From NCBI GenBank assembly GCA_965222535.1, contig OZ244957.1:2232001-2296000 (forward strand): 64,000 nt of DNA. The letters are read 5' to 3'. The stretch comes from G965222535 sp965222535. GTDB taxonomy: Bacteria > Pseudomonadota > Gammaproteobacteria > HK1. Below, piece by piece: positions 52,437 through 61,750 of this stretch. The notes beneath the pieces were generated by a model that was not told the origin of the DNA, made no database searches, and saw only the letters and a program-made list of their open reading frames with translations. How positions within the stretch are numbered: the first letter of the stretch is position 1; each line of letters starts with the position of its first letter. The position numbers were made by a program, and so were the translations under genes.

Positions 52437-54257
52437 GTGGCGCGTAATTCTGCCCCCCAGCCGCTGACCCTCGGTCGTATCCGCAACTTTTGCATCATCG
52501 CCCACATTGACCACGGCAAATCGACACTGGCCGATCGCTTTATTCAACTGTGCGAGGGGCTGAGCGAGCGTGAGATGGCGGATCAGGTGCTGGACTCGAT
52601 GCCCATTGAGCGTGAGCGCGGTATCACGATCAAGGCGCAGAGCGTGGCGTTGAACTACCTCGCGACTGACGGTGAGCGCTACCAATTAAATCTGATTGAC
52701 ACCCCCGGGCATGTTGATTTCAGCTACGAGGTATCGCGCTCGCTGGCGGCCTGTGAAGGCGCGTTGCTGGTCATTGATGCGGCGCAAGGGGTGGAGGCGC
52801 AAAGCGTCGCCAACTGTTACGCGGCGGTTGAGCAGGATCTTGAGATCCTGCCGGTGCTGAACAAGATCGATCTGCCATCAGCCGATCCGCAGCGGGTGGC
52901 GGCGGAGATCGAGGATATCATTGGCATCGACACCACGGACATTGTCGGCGTCAGCGCCAAGCACGGTACCGGGGTCAGCGATCTGCTGGAGTTGCTGGTG
53001 CGGCGCATCCCTCCGCCCAAGGGTGATCCACAGCAGCCGCTGCAAGCGCTGATCATTGACTCATGGTTTGACAGCTACCTCGGGGTAGTGTCGCTGGTGC
53101 GTCTGGTTAACGGTCGTATCGCGCGCCGCTCACGCATTCACGTGATGTCCACCGGGCAGACCTACCTCGTTGATCGGGTGGGCGTGTTCACTCCGAAGCG
53201 GATGGACAAGGAATGTCTGAGCGCCGGCGAAGTGGGGTTTGTGATCGCCAGTATCAAAGACATCAGCGGTGCTCCAGTTGGCGATACGCTGACGCTTGCG
53301 GATCGTCCGGCGGCAGCCCCGCTGACGGGTTTCAAACACGCGCAACCGCAGGTGTACGCCGGCTTGTTCCCGGTGGACTCGAATGACTATGTCGCGTTCC
53401 AAGAGGCGTTGCAGCGCTTGTGCCTGAACGATGCCTCGCTTGCCATCGAGCCCGAGACCTCCAATGCCCTCGGTGTCGGTTTTCGTTGCGGCTTCCTGGG
53501 TATGTTGCACATGGAGATCGTTGAGGAGCGCTTGCGGCGCGAGTATGGTCTGAAGCTGATCACCAGCGCGCCTACCGTGACCTACCAGATCGTCATGCTT
53601 GACGGTAGCATGCGGTTGGTCTCCAATCCGATGGACTTGCCGCCGACGCAGCAGATGCGTGAATTTCGCGAACCCATCGTGGCTATCGATATACTGACCC
53701 CCGAAGCGGTCATGGGGGCGGTCATCAAACTGTGCGTTGAACGCCGTGGCAAACAGCAAAGCATCAGCTTTTCTGGCACCCAAGTGGTACTGCGCTATGA
53801 GCTGCCGATTGCCGAAGTGGTGCTTAATTTTTCCGATCGCCTGAAATCCATTAGCCGCGGCTATGCGTCAATGGACTATCACTTTTTGCGCTACCAGCCA
53901 GCGGACTTGGTCAGACTCGATATCCTGATCAACGGCGATCGCGTGGATGCGCTGTCATGGATTGCTCACCGCAGCACTGTCGATTCCCGTGCGCGCGCCA
54001 TCATCGCCAACATGCAGGGCATGATTCCGCGGCAAATGTTTGAGGTCGCTATCCAGGCCGCCATCGGCTCGCGCGTTATCGCCCGCGAAACCGTCAAAGC
54101 ATTGCGCAAAAACGTCACTGCGAAATGCTACGGCGGTGATGTAACGCGCAAGCGCAAGCTCATCGAAAAACAAAAAGCAGGGAAACGGCGCATGAAGCAG
54201 TTAGGCAAAGTGCATATCCCGCAGGAAGCGTTTCTGGCGATTCTGAATAAGTCATAA
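52437..54257 (+). CDS. lepA: Elongation factor 4 (LepA)
   Basis: A 606-residue ribosome-associated GTPase affecting translation elongation and initiation. G1 AHIDHGKST, the switch I ERERGITIKAQ, G3 DTPGHVDF, G4 NKIDL and the later LepA blocks GFRCGFLGMLHMEI and YASMDYHF are all seen; the C-terminal ends KVHIPQEAFLAIL as usual. Translation starts at GTG 52437; no in-frame ATG lies near the required N-terminus. lepB follows after 117 bp, the classical lepA-lepB order. Confidence 0.95.
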   Translation: MARNSAPQPLTLGRIRNFCIIAHIDHGKSTLADRFIQLCEGLSEREMADQVLDSMPIERERGITIKAQSVALNYLATDGERYQLNLIDTPGHVDFSYEVSRSLAACEGALLVIDAAQGVEAQSVANCYAAVEQDLEILPVLNKIDLPSADPQRVAAEIEDIIGIDTTDIVGVSAKHGTGVSDLLELLVRRIPPPKGDPQQPLQALIIDSWFDSYLGVVSLVRLVNGRIARRSRIHVMSTGQTYLVDRVGVFTPKRMDKECLSAGEVGFVIASIKDISGAPVGDTLTLADRPAAAPLTGFKHAQPQVYAGLFPVDSNDYVAFQEALQRLCLNDASLAIEPETSNALGVGFRCGFLGMLHMEIVEERLRREYGLKLITSAPTVTYQIVMLDGSMRLVSNPMDLPPTQQMREFREPIVAIDILTPEAVMGAVIKLCVERRGKQQSISFSGTQVVLRYELPIAEVVLNFSDRLKSISRGYASMDYHFLRYQPADLVRLDILINGDRVDALSWIAHRSTVDSRARAIIANMQGMIPRQMFEVAIQAAIGSRVIARETVKALRKNVTAKCYGGDVTRKRKLIEKQKAGKRRMKQLGKVHIPQEAFLAILNKS

Positions 54258-54374
54258 GCGGCGCGCCGCTTATCGATCGCAATCGGTTATACATTCAATT
54301 GGAGCGTTCATAATGATCCGATCAGGATCGATTCGACTGTTTAAAAAAGCGCCATAAGTGATAGTGACTGAAAA

Positions 54375-55148
54375 ATGGACTTCTCTTTGATCTTGGCGGT
54401 ACTGATCATCGTCAGCCTGATTGTTCTCGGCTGCGATCGCTATGTATGGGCACCGCGGCGGCGCATGGATGTTGCTGCTGGGGCGGGGGTGCCGTTGGTT
54501 GTCGAATACGCACGCTCATTGCTGCCGATCTTCCTGATCGTCTTCGTCTTGCGGTCGTTTATTGTGGAGCCGTTTCGCATCCCATCGAACTCCATGATGC
54601 CGACGTTACTGACCGGTGATTTCATCGCCGTCAATAAATTCAGCTACGGCATCCGGTTGCCGATCATCAACCGCAAGATCATCGATATTGGCAGCCCGCA
54701 GCGTGGCGATGTGATCGTTTTTCGCTACCCGGAAGACCGCAAGACGCCTTTCATCAAGCGCGTCGTTGGGGTACCTGGCGATCACATTGGTTATTACGAT
54801 AAAGTGCTCTATATAAATGGTGCAGCGATGCGCCAAAGCCCTCTCGGGCACTACGTCGGTTTTGGCTCTGGGGAAGGCATGAGTGGTGCTAGCTGGCGCA
54901 ATGAGCAGCTCGATCAGCGCCCCCACGAAATCCTTGTGCAATCTGAACGAGGCTCCCTGTCGGGAGAGCTGCGCATCCCTCCCGGCCATTATTTCGTGCT
55001 CGGTGATAACCGCGACAACAGCCGCGATAGTCGTTACTGGGGCACCGTCGCCGATGAACTGCTGATCGGCAAGGCCTTTGGTATCTGGATGCACTGGGAT
55101 TGGGGCTATGGCAGGCTGTGGGAGCGCATTGGGAGTGCGATTGATTAA
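54375..55148 (+). CDS. lepB: Signal peptidase I (LepB)
   Basis: A 257-residue inner-membrane serine protease that removes signal peptides. Two N-terminal helices (residues 4-20 and 50-63) flank a basic loop. The catalytic Ser is S73 in PSNSMMPT and the general-base Lys is K128 in FIKRVVGVPGD. GDNRDNSRDSRYWG near the end is box E. rnc, often next, is not here; pyrD follows. Confidence 0.95.
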   Translation: MDFSLILAVLIIVSLIVLGCDRYVWAPRRRMDVAAGAGVPLVVEYARSLLPIFLIVFVLRSFIVEPFRIPSNSMMPTLLTGDFIAVNKFSYGIRLPIINRKIIDIGSPQRGDVIVFRYPEDRKTPFIKRVVGVPGDHIGYYDKVLYINGAAMRQSPLGHYVGFGSGEGMSGASWRNEQLDQRPHEILVQSERGSLSGELRIPPGHYFVLGDNRDNSRDSRYWGTVADELLIGKAFGIWMHWDWGYGRLWERIGSAID

Positions 55149-55223
55149 TCAGCATTGCATGGCTGTCTAGGCGCTGCGTGTCACCACGTCTCCCGCCTTG
55201 GCTTTTCTTTATCGGGACGGCAT

Positions 55224-55263
55224 AAAAAAAGCCCGCCGCTAGGAAGCCTCGCAAGGCGGCTTT
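55224..55263 (-). terminator. Terminator-like hairpin facing the minus strand
   Basis: On the minus strand AGCCGCC pairs with GGCGG-GCT across a 17-base loop and is followed by seven T. No minus-strand gene lies immediately upstream of it; the plus-strand side has no T-run. It may end an antisense or small RNA that starts within or before pyrD, or be used weakly for lepB. Confidence 0.4.
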
Positions 55264-55345
55264 GCGGGTCGCGCTATACACTCAAAGCGGTATTTGCCAA
55301 TCCTGATCAGAGGCCGCGCACCGCCCGGTATTGATTGTAACCCCC

Positions 55346-56386
55346 ATGTATTCTCTGATACACCCACTGCTACGGCGGCTCGATCCAGAGACCGTGCGTG
55401 CACTCGCCCCTATTGCATTGCGTCTGTGGGACAAGCTCCCGGGGAAGTTGAAGCGCACCCCGAGTGCCGTGCCAGTTACGCGCATGGGTTTGACGTTCCC
55501 CAACCCACTCGGGGTGGCGGCCGGTCTGGACAAAGATGGCGAGTCCGTTAAGGCATTGTCGGGGTTGGGGTTTGGTTTTGTCGAGGTGGGCACCGTGACC
55601 CCCAGAGCGCAACCCGGCAATCCTAGGCCACGATTGTTTCTGTTGCCCGCGGCAAAGGCGCTGATCAACCGCATGGGCTTCAATAACAAAGGCTGCGAGC
55701 AGCTTGCGGTCAACTTGGAGCGCGCCCGCAGCGCGGGTTACAGCGGCGTTATCGGTGTCAATATCGGCAAAAATCGCGCTACCCCACTGGCCAATGCGGC
55801 TGACGATTATTTGTATTGCTTTCAGTATCTCGCTGACCTAGCCAGCTATTTTGTCGTCAACGTGTCCTCGCCGAATACCCCGGCGCTGCGTGAATTGCAA
55901 GCGCCACAGCAGTTGCGGGTGATTCTTGAGCGCCTGCTGAACTACCGCGAACAGCATCGGCAGACGGCGGCTAAAGTACCGATCCTGGTTAAAGTATCAC
56001 CCGATCTTAGCCTTGATGGCATCCAGGCGATCACCACCACCATCCGTGCCCTCGATATTGCTGGGGTCATCGCGACCAATACAACCACTGACAAAACCGC
56101 TGTCGTCGCACTGCCGTACGGCGGCGAAAGCGGCGGCTTGAGCGGGGCACCACTACAGCAGCGCACACTGGCGGCGATCCGCCACTTCCGCGAACAGTTG
56201 ACCCCAGGGCATGTCATCATCGGTGCTGGCGGCATTATGGATGCCGCTGACGCAGCCCGCTATATCACTGCCGGGGCTGACTTGATCCAAATCTACACCG
56301 GCCTGATCTACGCTGGCCCCGGCCTTGTAAGGCGTATCGTTGTACGGCTTCAGGAAGAGCCGGTGGTACGGCAGGGGCGGCATTAG
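55346..56386 (+). CDS. pyrD: Dihydroorotate dehydrogenase (quinone), class 2
   Basis: A 346-residue membrane-associated flavoprotein oxidising dihydroorotate with quinone in pyrimidine synthesis. The amphipathic N-terminal helix (YSLIHPLLRRLDPETVRAL) marks class 2. PLGVAAGLDKDGE, GFVEVGTVTPRAQPGNPRPR, INRMGFNN, the catalytic-Ser segment NVSSPNTPALRELQ, and IATNTT are conserved. ATG 55346 gives the usual start MYSLIHP; an ATG 15 bases upstream is in frame but atypical. Confidence 0.95.
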   Translation: MYSLIHPLLRRLDPETVRALAPIALRLWDKLPGKLKRTPSAVPVTRMGLTFPNPLGVAAGLDKDGESVKALSGLGFGFVEVGTVTPRAQPGNPRPRLFLLPAAKALINRMGFNNKGCEQLAVNLERARSAGYSGVIGVNIGKNRATPLANAADDYLYCFQYLADLASYFVVNVSSPNTPALRELQAPQQLRVILERLLNYREQHRQTAAKVPILVKVSPDLSLDGIQAITTTIRALDIAGVIATNTTTDKTAVVALPYGGESGGLSGAPLQQRTLAAIRHFREQLTPGHVIIGAGGIMDAADAARYITAGADLIQIYTGLIYAGPGLVRRIVVRLQEEPVVRQGRH

Positions 56387-56497
56387 CCGAGGCCACGGCG
56401 TATAACGCAGCCGTCGCTCGTACCAGCAAGCCGCCGCGGCACCGATCGGTATTCAAAAAACAGCCGCGGGATTGCTTGCCCGTGCGCTTTGTGAGAG

Positions 56498-57177
56498 CTA
56501 ATCAGGCGTGCCACTGCGGGCGATCATTGCGGCGGCTTTTTCGGCGATCATGATGGTTGGGGCGTTGGTGTTGCCGGAGACGATCTGCGGCATGATCGAG
56601 GCATCGACGACAACGTAAGCCAGCGATACCGTGGACGCGCAGTTGCGCGTCCACGGCAGCCAGCGGATCGTGCCCATCTTACACGTGCCGACGGGATGAT
56701 AGATGGTCTGGCTGAGCTCGCGTGCGGCGCATAACAACGCCGCATCGCTTTGGAATTGCTCGCTAGGAGCGAATTCATCGGTGATCACTTGCGCTATCGG
56801 ATTTTATGAAATACGGCAATACCTCACTGTATGACCAGCCGGGATTACCGAGTGCCGCCCAATGGTCATAATCTTCAGCCTGCCCACGAACATACAACAA
56901 GCCATTGATGGCGCTTGAGCCGCCCAGTACCTTGCCGCGCGGCCACTGCAAACACCGTCCCGCGTATGCCGTCATCGGGATCAGTCCAATAGCACCAATC
57001 GTAAGCCGGGTCGTGCATTACCTTGAAGTAGCCAATCGGGATGTGAAACCACGGATTCCAGTCGCTGCCACCGACCTCCAGCAACAGCACCCGCTGCGGG
57101 GTGTCAGCGGACAAGCGATTGGCCAACACGCAGCCGGCCGAGCCGGCACCGACAATGATGTAATCGTAGCTTTCCAT
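56498..57177 (-). pseudogene. Decayed GMC oxidoreductase (choline/alcohol dehydrogenase-like)
   Basis: Three minus-strand pieces of one FAD enzyme. The N-terminus (57177 downward) has YDYIIVGAGSAGCVLANRLS and DWCYWTDPDDGI, after which the frame shifts. The next piece has GRCLQWPRGKVLGGSSAINGLLYVRGQAEDYDHW, the GMC signature, then ends near FIKSDSA. The last piece holds only the C-terminus: IYHPVGTCKMG with the catalytic His region, VVDASIMPQIVSGNTNAPTIMIAEKAA. About 300 central residues are missing, with at least one frameshift. The gene is dead. Confidence 0.85.
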
Positions 57178-57270
57178 GAGCCAATGAGGGGGCTGTCATC
57201 CAGTGCGCAAAGGGGGGGGGCATCATAGGCAATCAACAGCCTGAAAGCCATCGAAGCCCAGCAGCCGAGA

Positions 57271-57400
57271 TGGGGTTCGGGGGGAAGGGGAGGGTAACAA
57301 GGGCTTCCCATAGTCGATAGGTTTAGAACCTCCTTTCCTCAATAGACAGGCTCCGCAGGGCAGATCGAAAAGCCAGCGAAACTGATTTTTCGGGGTACCC
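57271..57400. repeat. Palindromic dispersed repeat, last copy before the defence island
   Basis: GATGGGGTTCGGGGGGAAGG is the left arm, CCTTTCCTCAATAGACAGGC the right arm, and the palindrome GGGCAGATCGAAAAGCCAGC to CTGATTTTTCGGGGTACCC closes it at 57400. The left outer end is not clear. No copies are seen from here to the window end. Confidence 0.7.
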
Positions 57401-57424
57401 AAACCAAGTACAACATCACGGGGC

Positions 57425-57454
57425 TTGTACTGGCCTCCTTATATTTCATATACT
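57425..57454 (+). promoter_or_regulatory. Candidate promoter of the dnd-like cassette
   Basis: TTGTAC (57425-57430), an 18-base spacer and TATACT (57449-57454), 69 bases before the GTG start of the cysteine desulfurase gene. The position between the last repeat and the cassette fits a transcription start for all three genes. Confidence 0.4.
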
Positions 57455-57522
57455 CACAATGCTACTCGAAGGTTGGAGCGTCAAGTCAAGAATAAGCATC
57501 CCCAAGATTAAGAAATCGCATA

Positions 57523-58695
57523 GTGAAGAAGCCCATATATCTCGACTATGCAGCAACTACCCCCGTAGATCCTAGGGTTAAGACAGCGATGTTGCGCTGT
57601 TTAGACATAACGGGTGTGTTCGGTAACGCTGCGTCTCGCTCCCATTATTTTGGTCGGGAAGCTGAGAAGGCAGTGGAGTTTGCACGTGGTCAGGTTGCCG
57701 GATTAATTAATGCCGAGCCACAGGAGATTATCTGGACATCGGGTGCTACAGAATCCAACAATCTGGCTATCAAAGGGGCAGCTTACTGTTATGCCGAACG
57801 CGGGAAACATATAGTTACATCAGCCATTGAGCATAAAGCTGTTCTGGATTCGTGCAAATACTTGGAAACTCAAGGGTTTGAAATTACTTATATTATTCCA
57901 GATAAAGAAGGAATTATCACCCCAGAGATGGTCAAAGAGTCATTGCGCAGCGACACTATTCTATTGTCGTTGATGCAGGTTAACAATGAACTTGGAACCA
58001 TCACCGATATTAATGCTGTTGGAGAAATAACCCGCGAACGAAACGTCCTGTTTCACGTAGATGCTGCTCAAAGTTCCGCCCGCTTATCCTTAGATGTGCA
58101 GAGTATTCAGGCAGATTTTATTTCTATTAGCGGACATAAGATGTATGGTCCGAAAGGCGTGGGTGCCTTATATATTCGGCACCGTCCTCGTGCAAGACTT
58201 CAAGCACAAATACATGGTGGCGGGCATGAGGGTGGACTTCGTTCTGGAACGCTTCCTACTCACCAAATTGTAGGTATGGGAGAAGCAGCACGATTAGTAG
58301 CAAAACAACACGAAGCGGATTCTACCCATATAAAAACACTGTCGGAGCGGTTATTGAAAAATTTCGGAGAACTTGAGGAAGTATATATCAACGGCGACCG
58401 TGATCGCTGTGTTTCAGGTATAGTCAATGTTAGTTTTGCTGGTGTAGAAGGCTTATCCATGATGATGTCTATGAGTGATATTGCGATTTCTTCAGGATCG
58501 GCTTGTACTTTATCAGACATGGAGCCGTCTTATGTCCTTCTTGCGATTGGCTTGGAAGAAGAAACGGCATTTTCTTCATTGCGTTTCAGTCTCGGTCGTT
58601 TTACAACAAAAAAAGATATAGATTACGTATCACAGAAAGTTACAAATACATTAAAAGATTTACGTGAATTGTCTGCAGCTTATGTAAGTTATTAA
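57523..58695 (+). CDS. dndA: Cysteine desulfurase (DndA/IscS-like)
   Basis: A 390-residue PLP enzyme that takes sulfur from cysteine. The start YLDYAATTPVDPRV, SGATESNN, the PLP Lys K206 in SGHKMYGPKG and the sulfur-carrying C328 in SSGSACTLSDMEPS are intact. It resembles IscS in length and motifs, but no isc genes are near and a DndC gene lies 52 bp downstream, so it most likely supplies sulfur for DNA phosphorothioation; the gene symbol rests on that context. GTG start. AT-richer than the host genes on its left. Confidence 0.85.
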   Translation: MKKPIYLDYAATTPVDPRVKTAMLRCLDITGVFGNAASRSHYFGREAEKAVEFARGQVAGLINAEPQEIIWTSGATESNNLAIKGAAYCYAERGKHIVTSAIEHKAVLDSCKYLETQGFEITYIIPDKEGIITPEMVKESLRSDTILLSLMQVNNELGTITDINAVGEITRERNVLFHVDAAQSSARLSLDVQSIQADFISISGHKMYGPKGVGALYIRHRPRARLQAQIHGGGHEGGLRSGTLPTHQIVGMGEAARLVAKQHEADSTHIKTLSERLLKNFGELEEVYINGDRDRCVSGIVNVSFAGVEGLSMMMSMSDIAISSGSACTLSDMEPSYVLLAIGLEEETAFSSLRFSLGRFTTKKDIDYVSQKVTNTLKDLRELSAAYVSY

Positions 58696-58747
58696 AATAA
58701 AACAAATCACACAATAAAGAAAAACAGCTTTAATAATCTAATTAAAG

Positions 58748-59920
58748 ATGAAAGAAATGAACACCACCACCGTTAATAAAAAAAGTACTGCTGAGCAGCT
58801 TAACTCTGTAAGGGAAATTATATGTTCGGAATACACAAGACAGCACACCAATCCTTGGGTTATTGCTTACTCGGGAGGTAAAGACTCGACGTTACTTGTT
58901 CATTTAGTTTGGGAGATGCTTTTGTCTATTCCAAAACAGGAACGGCAACGTAAAATTTATGTAGTAGGTAACGATACATTGGTTGAATCACCTCTTGTTA
59001 TTAATCACTTAAAAAAAACCATAGAGATTATCAATGAAGCTTCGTGTAAGTATGATTTACCTATAACAACACAAATAACCAAACCCTATATAGACCAAAC
59101 ATTTTGGGTTAATGTAATTGGTAAAGGATATATACCTCCAACCCGTAATTTTCGTTGGTGTACAGATCGAATGAAAATTGTTCCTACAAATCGGCTACTA
59201 AAAAGACTGGTTAATGAACACAAACAAACTATTTTGTTAATTGGAACCAGAAAAAGTGAATCACAGAACCGCCGTCGTAATATGAAAAAATACGGTGTTG
59301 AGGCAGACACAATGAATCCACATAGCAGCATTCAAGACTGCCGTATATTTGCTCCTCTTGCTGATTTTGATGATGAAGATGTTTGGAAAATATTGATGCA
59401 GCGTAATCCACCTTGGGGTGGAACGCATCGCAACCTTATTACTCTTTATCGTAATGCAGGCGGGGGAGAGTGCCCGCTTGTATTGACCAAAGAAGATGCA
59501 CCTTCATGTGGAACGACTTCACCCCGTTTTGGCTGCTGGACATGCACAGTAATAAAAAAGGATCGAAGTATGCGCGGGGTAATCGACTCAGGACATGAAG
59601 AACAAGAAAAATTTAAGGCCCTTGCCGACTTTCGAGATTGGTTACTGGAACTCAGAGAAGAAGAAACAAACCGTATGCTTGTCCGTCGGGATGGTACAAC
59701 AAAATATCGAAAGGATGGCACTCGTGTTCGTGGCCCTTTCAAAATCAAAGTGCGTCAGGAAATTCTAGAAAAACTACAAAGAACAGAAAAAGAAATTAAC
59801 AGCACACTGATTCTGGAAAGTGAAATAGCAGTTATTCATGGCATCTGGCGGCGTGATGAGATTAATTACGATATGCGTGAAACGACGTTGAGGATGGTCG
59901 GTGCGGCCGTGATTAACTGA
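58748..59920 (+). CDS. dndC: DndC, ATP-pyrophosphatase of DNA phosphorothioation
   Basis: A 390-residue PAPS-reductase-fold protein. The PP-loop SGGKDS is at residues 42-47 and RWCTDRMKI near 138 is the second substrate-binding block. Four cysteines (242, 254, 263, 266) in CPLV...PSCG...RFGCWTC match the Fe-S ligand pattern of DndC, unlike ordinary CysH. DndC adenylates and passes sulfur to the DNA backbone. The usual partners DndB, DndD and DndE (or SspB and SspC) are not adjacent; upstream is the desulfurase and downstream, after two bases, a DUF262 protein. Confidence 0.85.
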   Translation: MKEMNTTTVNKKSTAEQLNSVREIICSEYTRQHTNPWVIAYSGGKDSTLLVHLVWEMLLSIPKQERQRKIYVVGNDTLVESPLVINHLKKTIEIINEASCKYDLPITTQITKPYIDQTFWVNVIGKGYIPPTRNFRWCTDRMKIVPTNRLLKRLVNEHKQTILLIGTRKSESQNRRRNMKKYGVEADTMNPHSSIQDCRIFAPLADFDDEDVWKILMQRNPPWGGTHRNLITLYRNAGGGECPLVLTKEDAPSCGTTSPRFGCWTCTVIKKDRSMRGVIDSGHEEQEKFKALADFRDWLLELREEETNRMLVRRDGTTKYRKDGTRVRGPFKIKVRQEILEKLQRTEKEINSTLILESEIAVIHGIWRRDEINYDMRETTLRMVGAAVIN

Positions 59921-59922
59921 TT

Positions 59923-61695
59923 GTGACCGAATCTCATATTACAGCACGGGAGAAAAGCCTAGCTCACATGCTTCAGCAAGGGTGTTTTAGTGTTCCCTGG
60001 CACCAACGTTATTATGATTGGGATGTTTCCCATGTTGAAATGCTGCTAAATGACATAGATGAGGCTACTGAAGCAAAACGATCTTGTCATTTTCTGGGTT
60101 CAATTATGTTGATTAAACAGGGGGATAGACGTTGGGAGATTAACGATGGACAACAAAGAATTATCACTTTTTCACTTATTTGCGCCTGCCTATGTAGAAT
60201 TGGAAACAATTCAGGAGATAAACGTATAGTAGATAAAATGCTGCAAATACTATTTGATATTGATAGCATGCACAATAAAACGATGCATGATCTAGAGGAA
60301 TTATCGCCTCGTGTAGATCCTCCAGAGTTTAACAAAGATAATTTCAATTTTATTATTCGAGGATATGAAATTAAAGCAAATGGAAAGATGACAATTGCTT
60401 GGGATAAAATTTTTGAATTTTTTAATGATCGTAAGCACCATAAAGAGAAATGGTTAGAACAAATAACAGATTTCATTCTTGAGAAAATTCTTATTGTCCA
60501 ACTGGAAATAGATAAAACCCTTGATGCAAATGCAATTTTTGAGGTTCTTAACTATCGCGGCAAGAAACTAGAAGATGTTGATTTAATAAAGAACCATATT
60601 TTTTCTTTTTTCAGTCATGGTGATGATAATGAAATCAGGAAAACTGTCCAAAGAAATCTTGAAAGAGTATATACAGGTTTCCGTGATGTGAAAGTTGTTT
60701 CCTTTTATGTTCGATGTTATTTACAAATAAAATTTGGATATTTACATAGCAGTCAAGGTAATTTTTTCCAAGAAGTGAAAAAATACATATCAATCAATAG
60801 CAACAATCATTCAATAAAAAAATCCGTACTTGATCTGGTGGATGAATTAGCTGCAAAACACAGAGTTCAACTTTTCCATACTCTGCTAAGACCGTCAACA
60901 AATAGCGAAGGATTAGATCAATTGACAAAGCATTCTGGTAGCACTAATAGTAAAAGAAATATAAAAAATTTCCTTGCTGACTTACATCAATATAAAATCA
61001 CTTATCCAATACAACTTTCTTTATTATGCAAATACTGGGAATCTCCAGATAATGAAAAAAAGATAAGTGCTAGGTTCGTTTATCACTGCTATAAGTATCT
61101 TGCTGCATTTATGCAGCGAGTTGCACATACTCAAGGGAATTTCAAACCATCTCTTTATGAGGAGAAAATGGCAAATTTAGCACAAAATATCAGCCAGGGA
61201 AAATGTGAAACTAAAGATCAATTTTTAGCAGAAATCAGAACATTTGATTATGCAGACATTATACCTGATCGCAATTACATAGAGCAAATGGAAATCATCA
61301 AATATCGTTCTACCACCAAAGCCAAATATATTCTGGCACGTATTGTGGAAGATGAACAAAAAGATATTGCTATTAGTGATACGCAAGCCAGCATTGAACA
61401 TATTCTCCCGAAAGGAGATTCGCACCATAAAGCTGGAGGTTGGTCTGAATTTGATAAGAATTCTCGTGCAAATTATATTCATCGACTTGGGAACTTTACT
61501 CTCTTACATAAAAGAGATAACAAACCGCAAGAAAGGCACAATAAAAATTTCATAGTAAAACAACTGGTTTTTGAAACATGTTCTTATGATATTACAAACC
61601 GATTAAATAAGTTGTGTGAATGGACACCCGAATCGATTGAGAAAAGGCAAATCGAATTTGCAAAAACTGCTGCTGAAATATGGAATTTTGACTAA
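59923..61695 (+). CDS. DUF262/DUF1524 protein (SspE/GmrSD-like restriction factor)
   Basis: A 590-residue two-domain protein. The N-terminal DUF262 domain has FSVPWHQRYYDW (about residue 22) and the nucleotide-hydrolysis motif DGQQR at 75-79. The C-terminal DUF1524 domain has the His-Me (HNH-like) nuclease motif IEHILPK (His near 493) and RLGNFTLL with later conserved Asn/Lys. This architecture is shared by GmrSD, BrxU and SspE; SspE restricts phage lacking phosphorothioate marks or senses those marks. The GTG start lies two bases after the dndC stop, so it is part of the same operon and the likely effector. Confidence 0.8.
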   Translation: MTESHITAREKSLAHMLQQGCFSVPWHQRYYDWDVSHVEMLLNDIDEATEAKRSCHFLGSIMLIKQGDRRWEINDGQQRIITFSLICACLCRIGNNSGDKRIVDKMLQILFDIDSMHNKTMHDLEELSPRVDPPEFNKDNFNFIIRGYEIKANGKMTIAWDKIFEFFNDRKHHKEKWLEQITDFILEKILIVQLEIDKTLDANAIFEVLNYRGKKLEDVDLIKNHIFSFFSHGDDNEIRKTVQRNLERVYTGFRDVKVVSFYVRCYLQIKFGYLHSSQGNFFQEVKKYISINSNNHSIKKSVLDLVDELAAKHRVQLFHTLLRPSTNSEGLDQLTKHSGSTNSKRNIKNFLADLHQYKITYPIQLSLLCKYWESPDNEKKISARFVYHCYKYLAAFMQRVAHTQGNFKPSLYEEKMANLAQNISQGKCETKDQFLAEIRTFDYADIIPDRNYIEQMEIIKYRSTTKAKYILARIVEDEQKDIAISDTQASIEHILPKGDSHHKAGGWSEFDKNSRANYIHRLGNFTLLHKRDNKPQERHNKNFIVKQLVFETCSYDITNRLNKLCEWTPESIEKRQIEFAKTAAEIWNFD

Positions 61696-61730
61696 GTGAA
61701 ACGCAATGCGTAGATTCCCCCCTCCTTTTG

Positions 61731-61750
61731 TCGATGCTATATCGATTTTT
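61731..61750 (+). terminator. Weak terminator after the dnd-like cassette
   Basis: TCGAT-GCTAT-ATCGA followed by five T, 36 bases after the DUF262 stop. The stem is only five base pairs. Confidence 0.35.

Noticed and set aside
1551..57400. CRISPR array
   Set aside because: The repeated units are widely dispersed, variable in length, palindromic and not separated by regular spacers; no cas genes are present.
57523..58695. Housekeeping iscS
   Set aside because: No iscR, iscU or hscBA nearby; the AT-rich context and the dndC neighbour favour a phosphorothioation role, though IscS cannot be fully excluded.
58748..59920. Assimilatory PAPS reductase (cysH)
   Set aside because: The four-Cys pattern, length of 390 residues and desulfurase/DUF262 neighbours fit DndC; CysH is about 240 residues.
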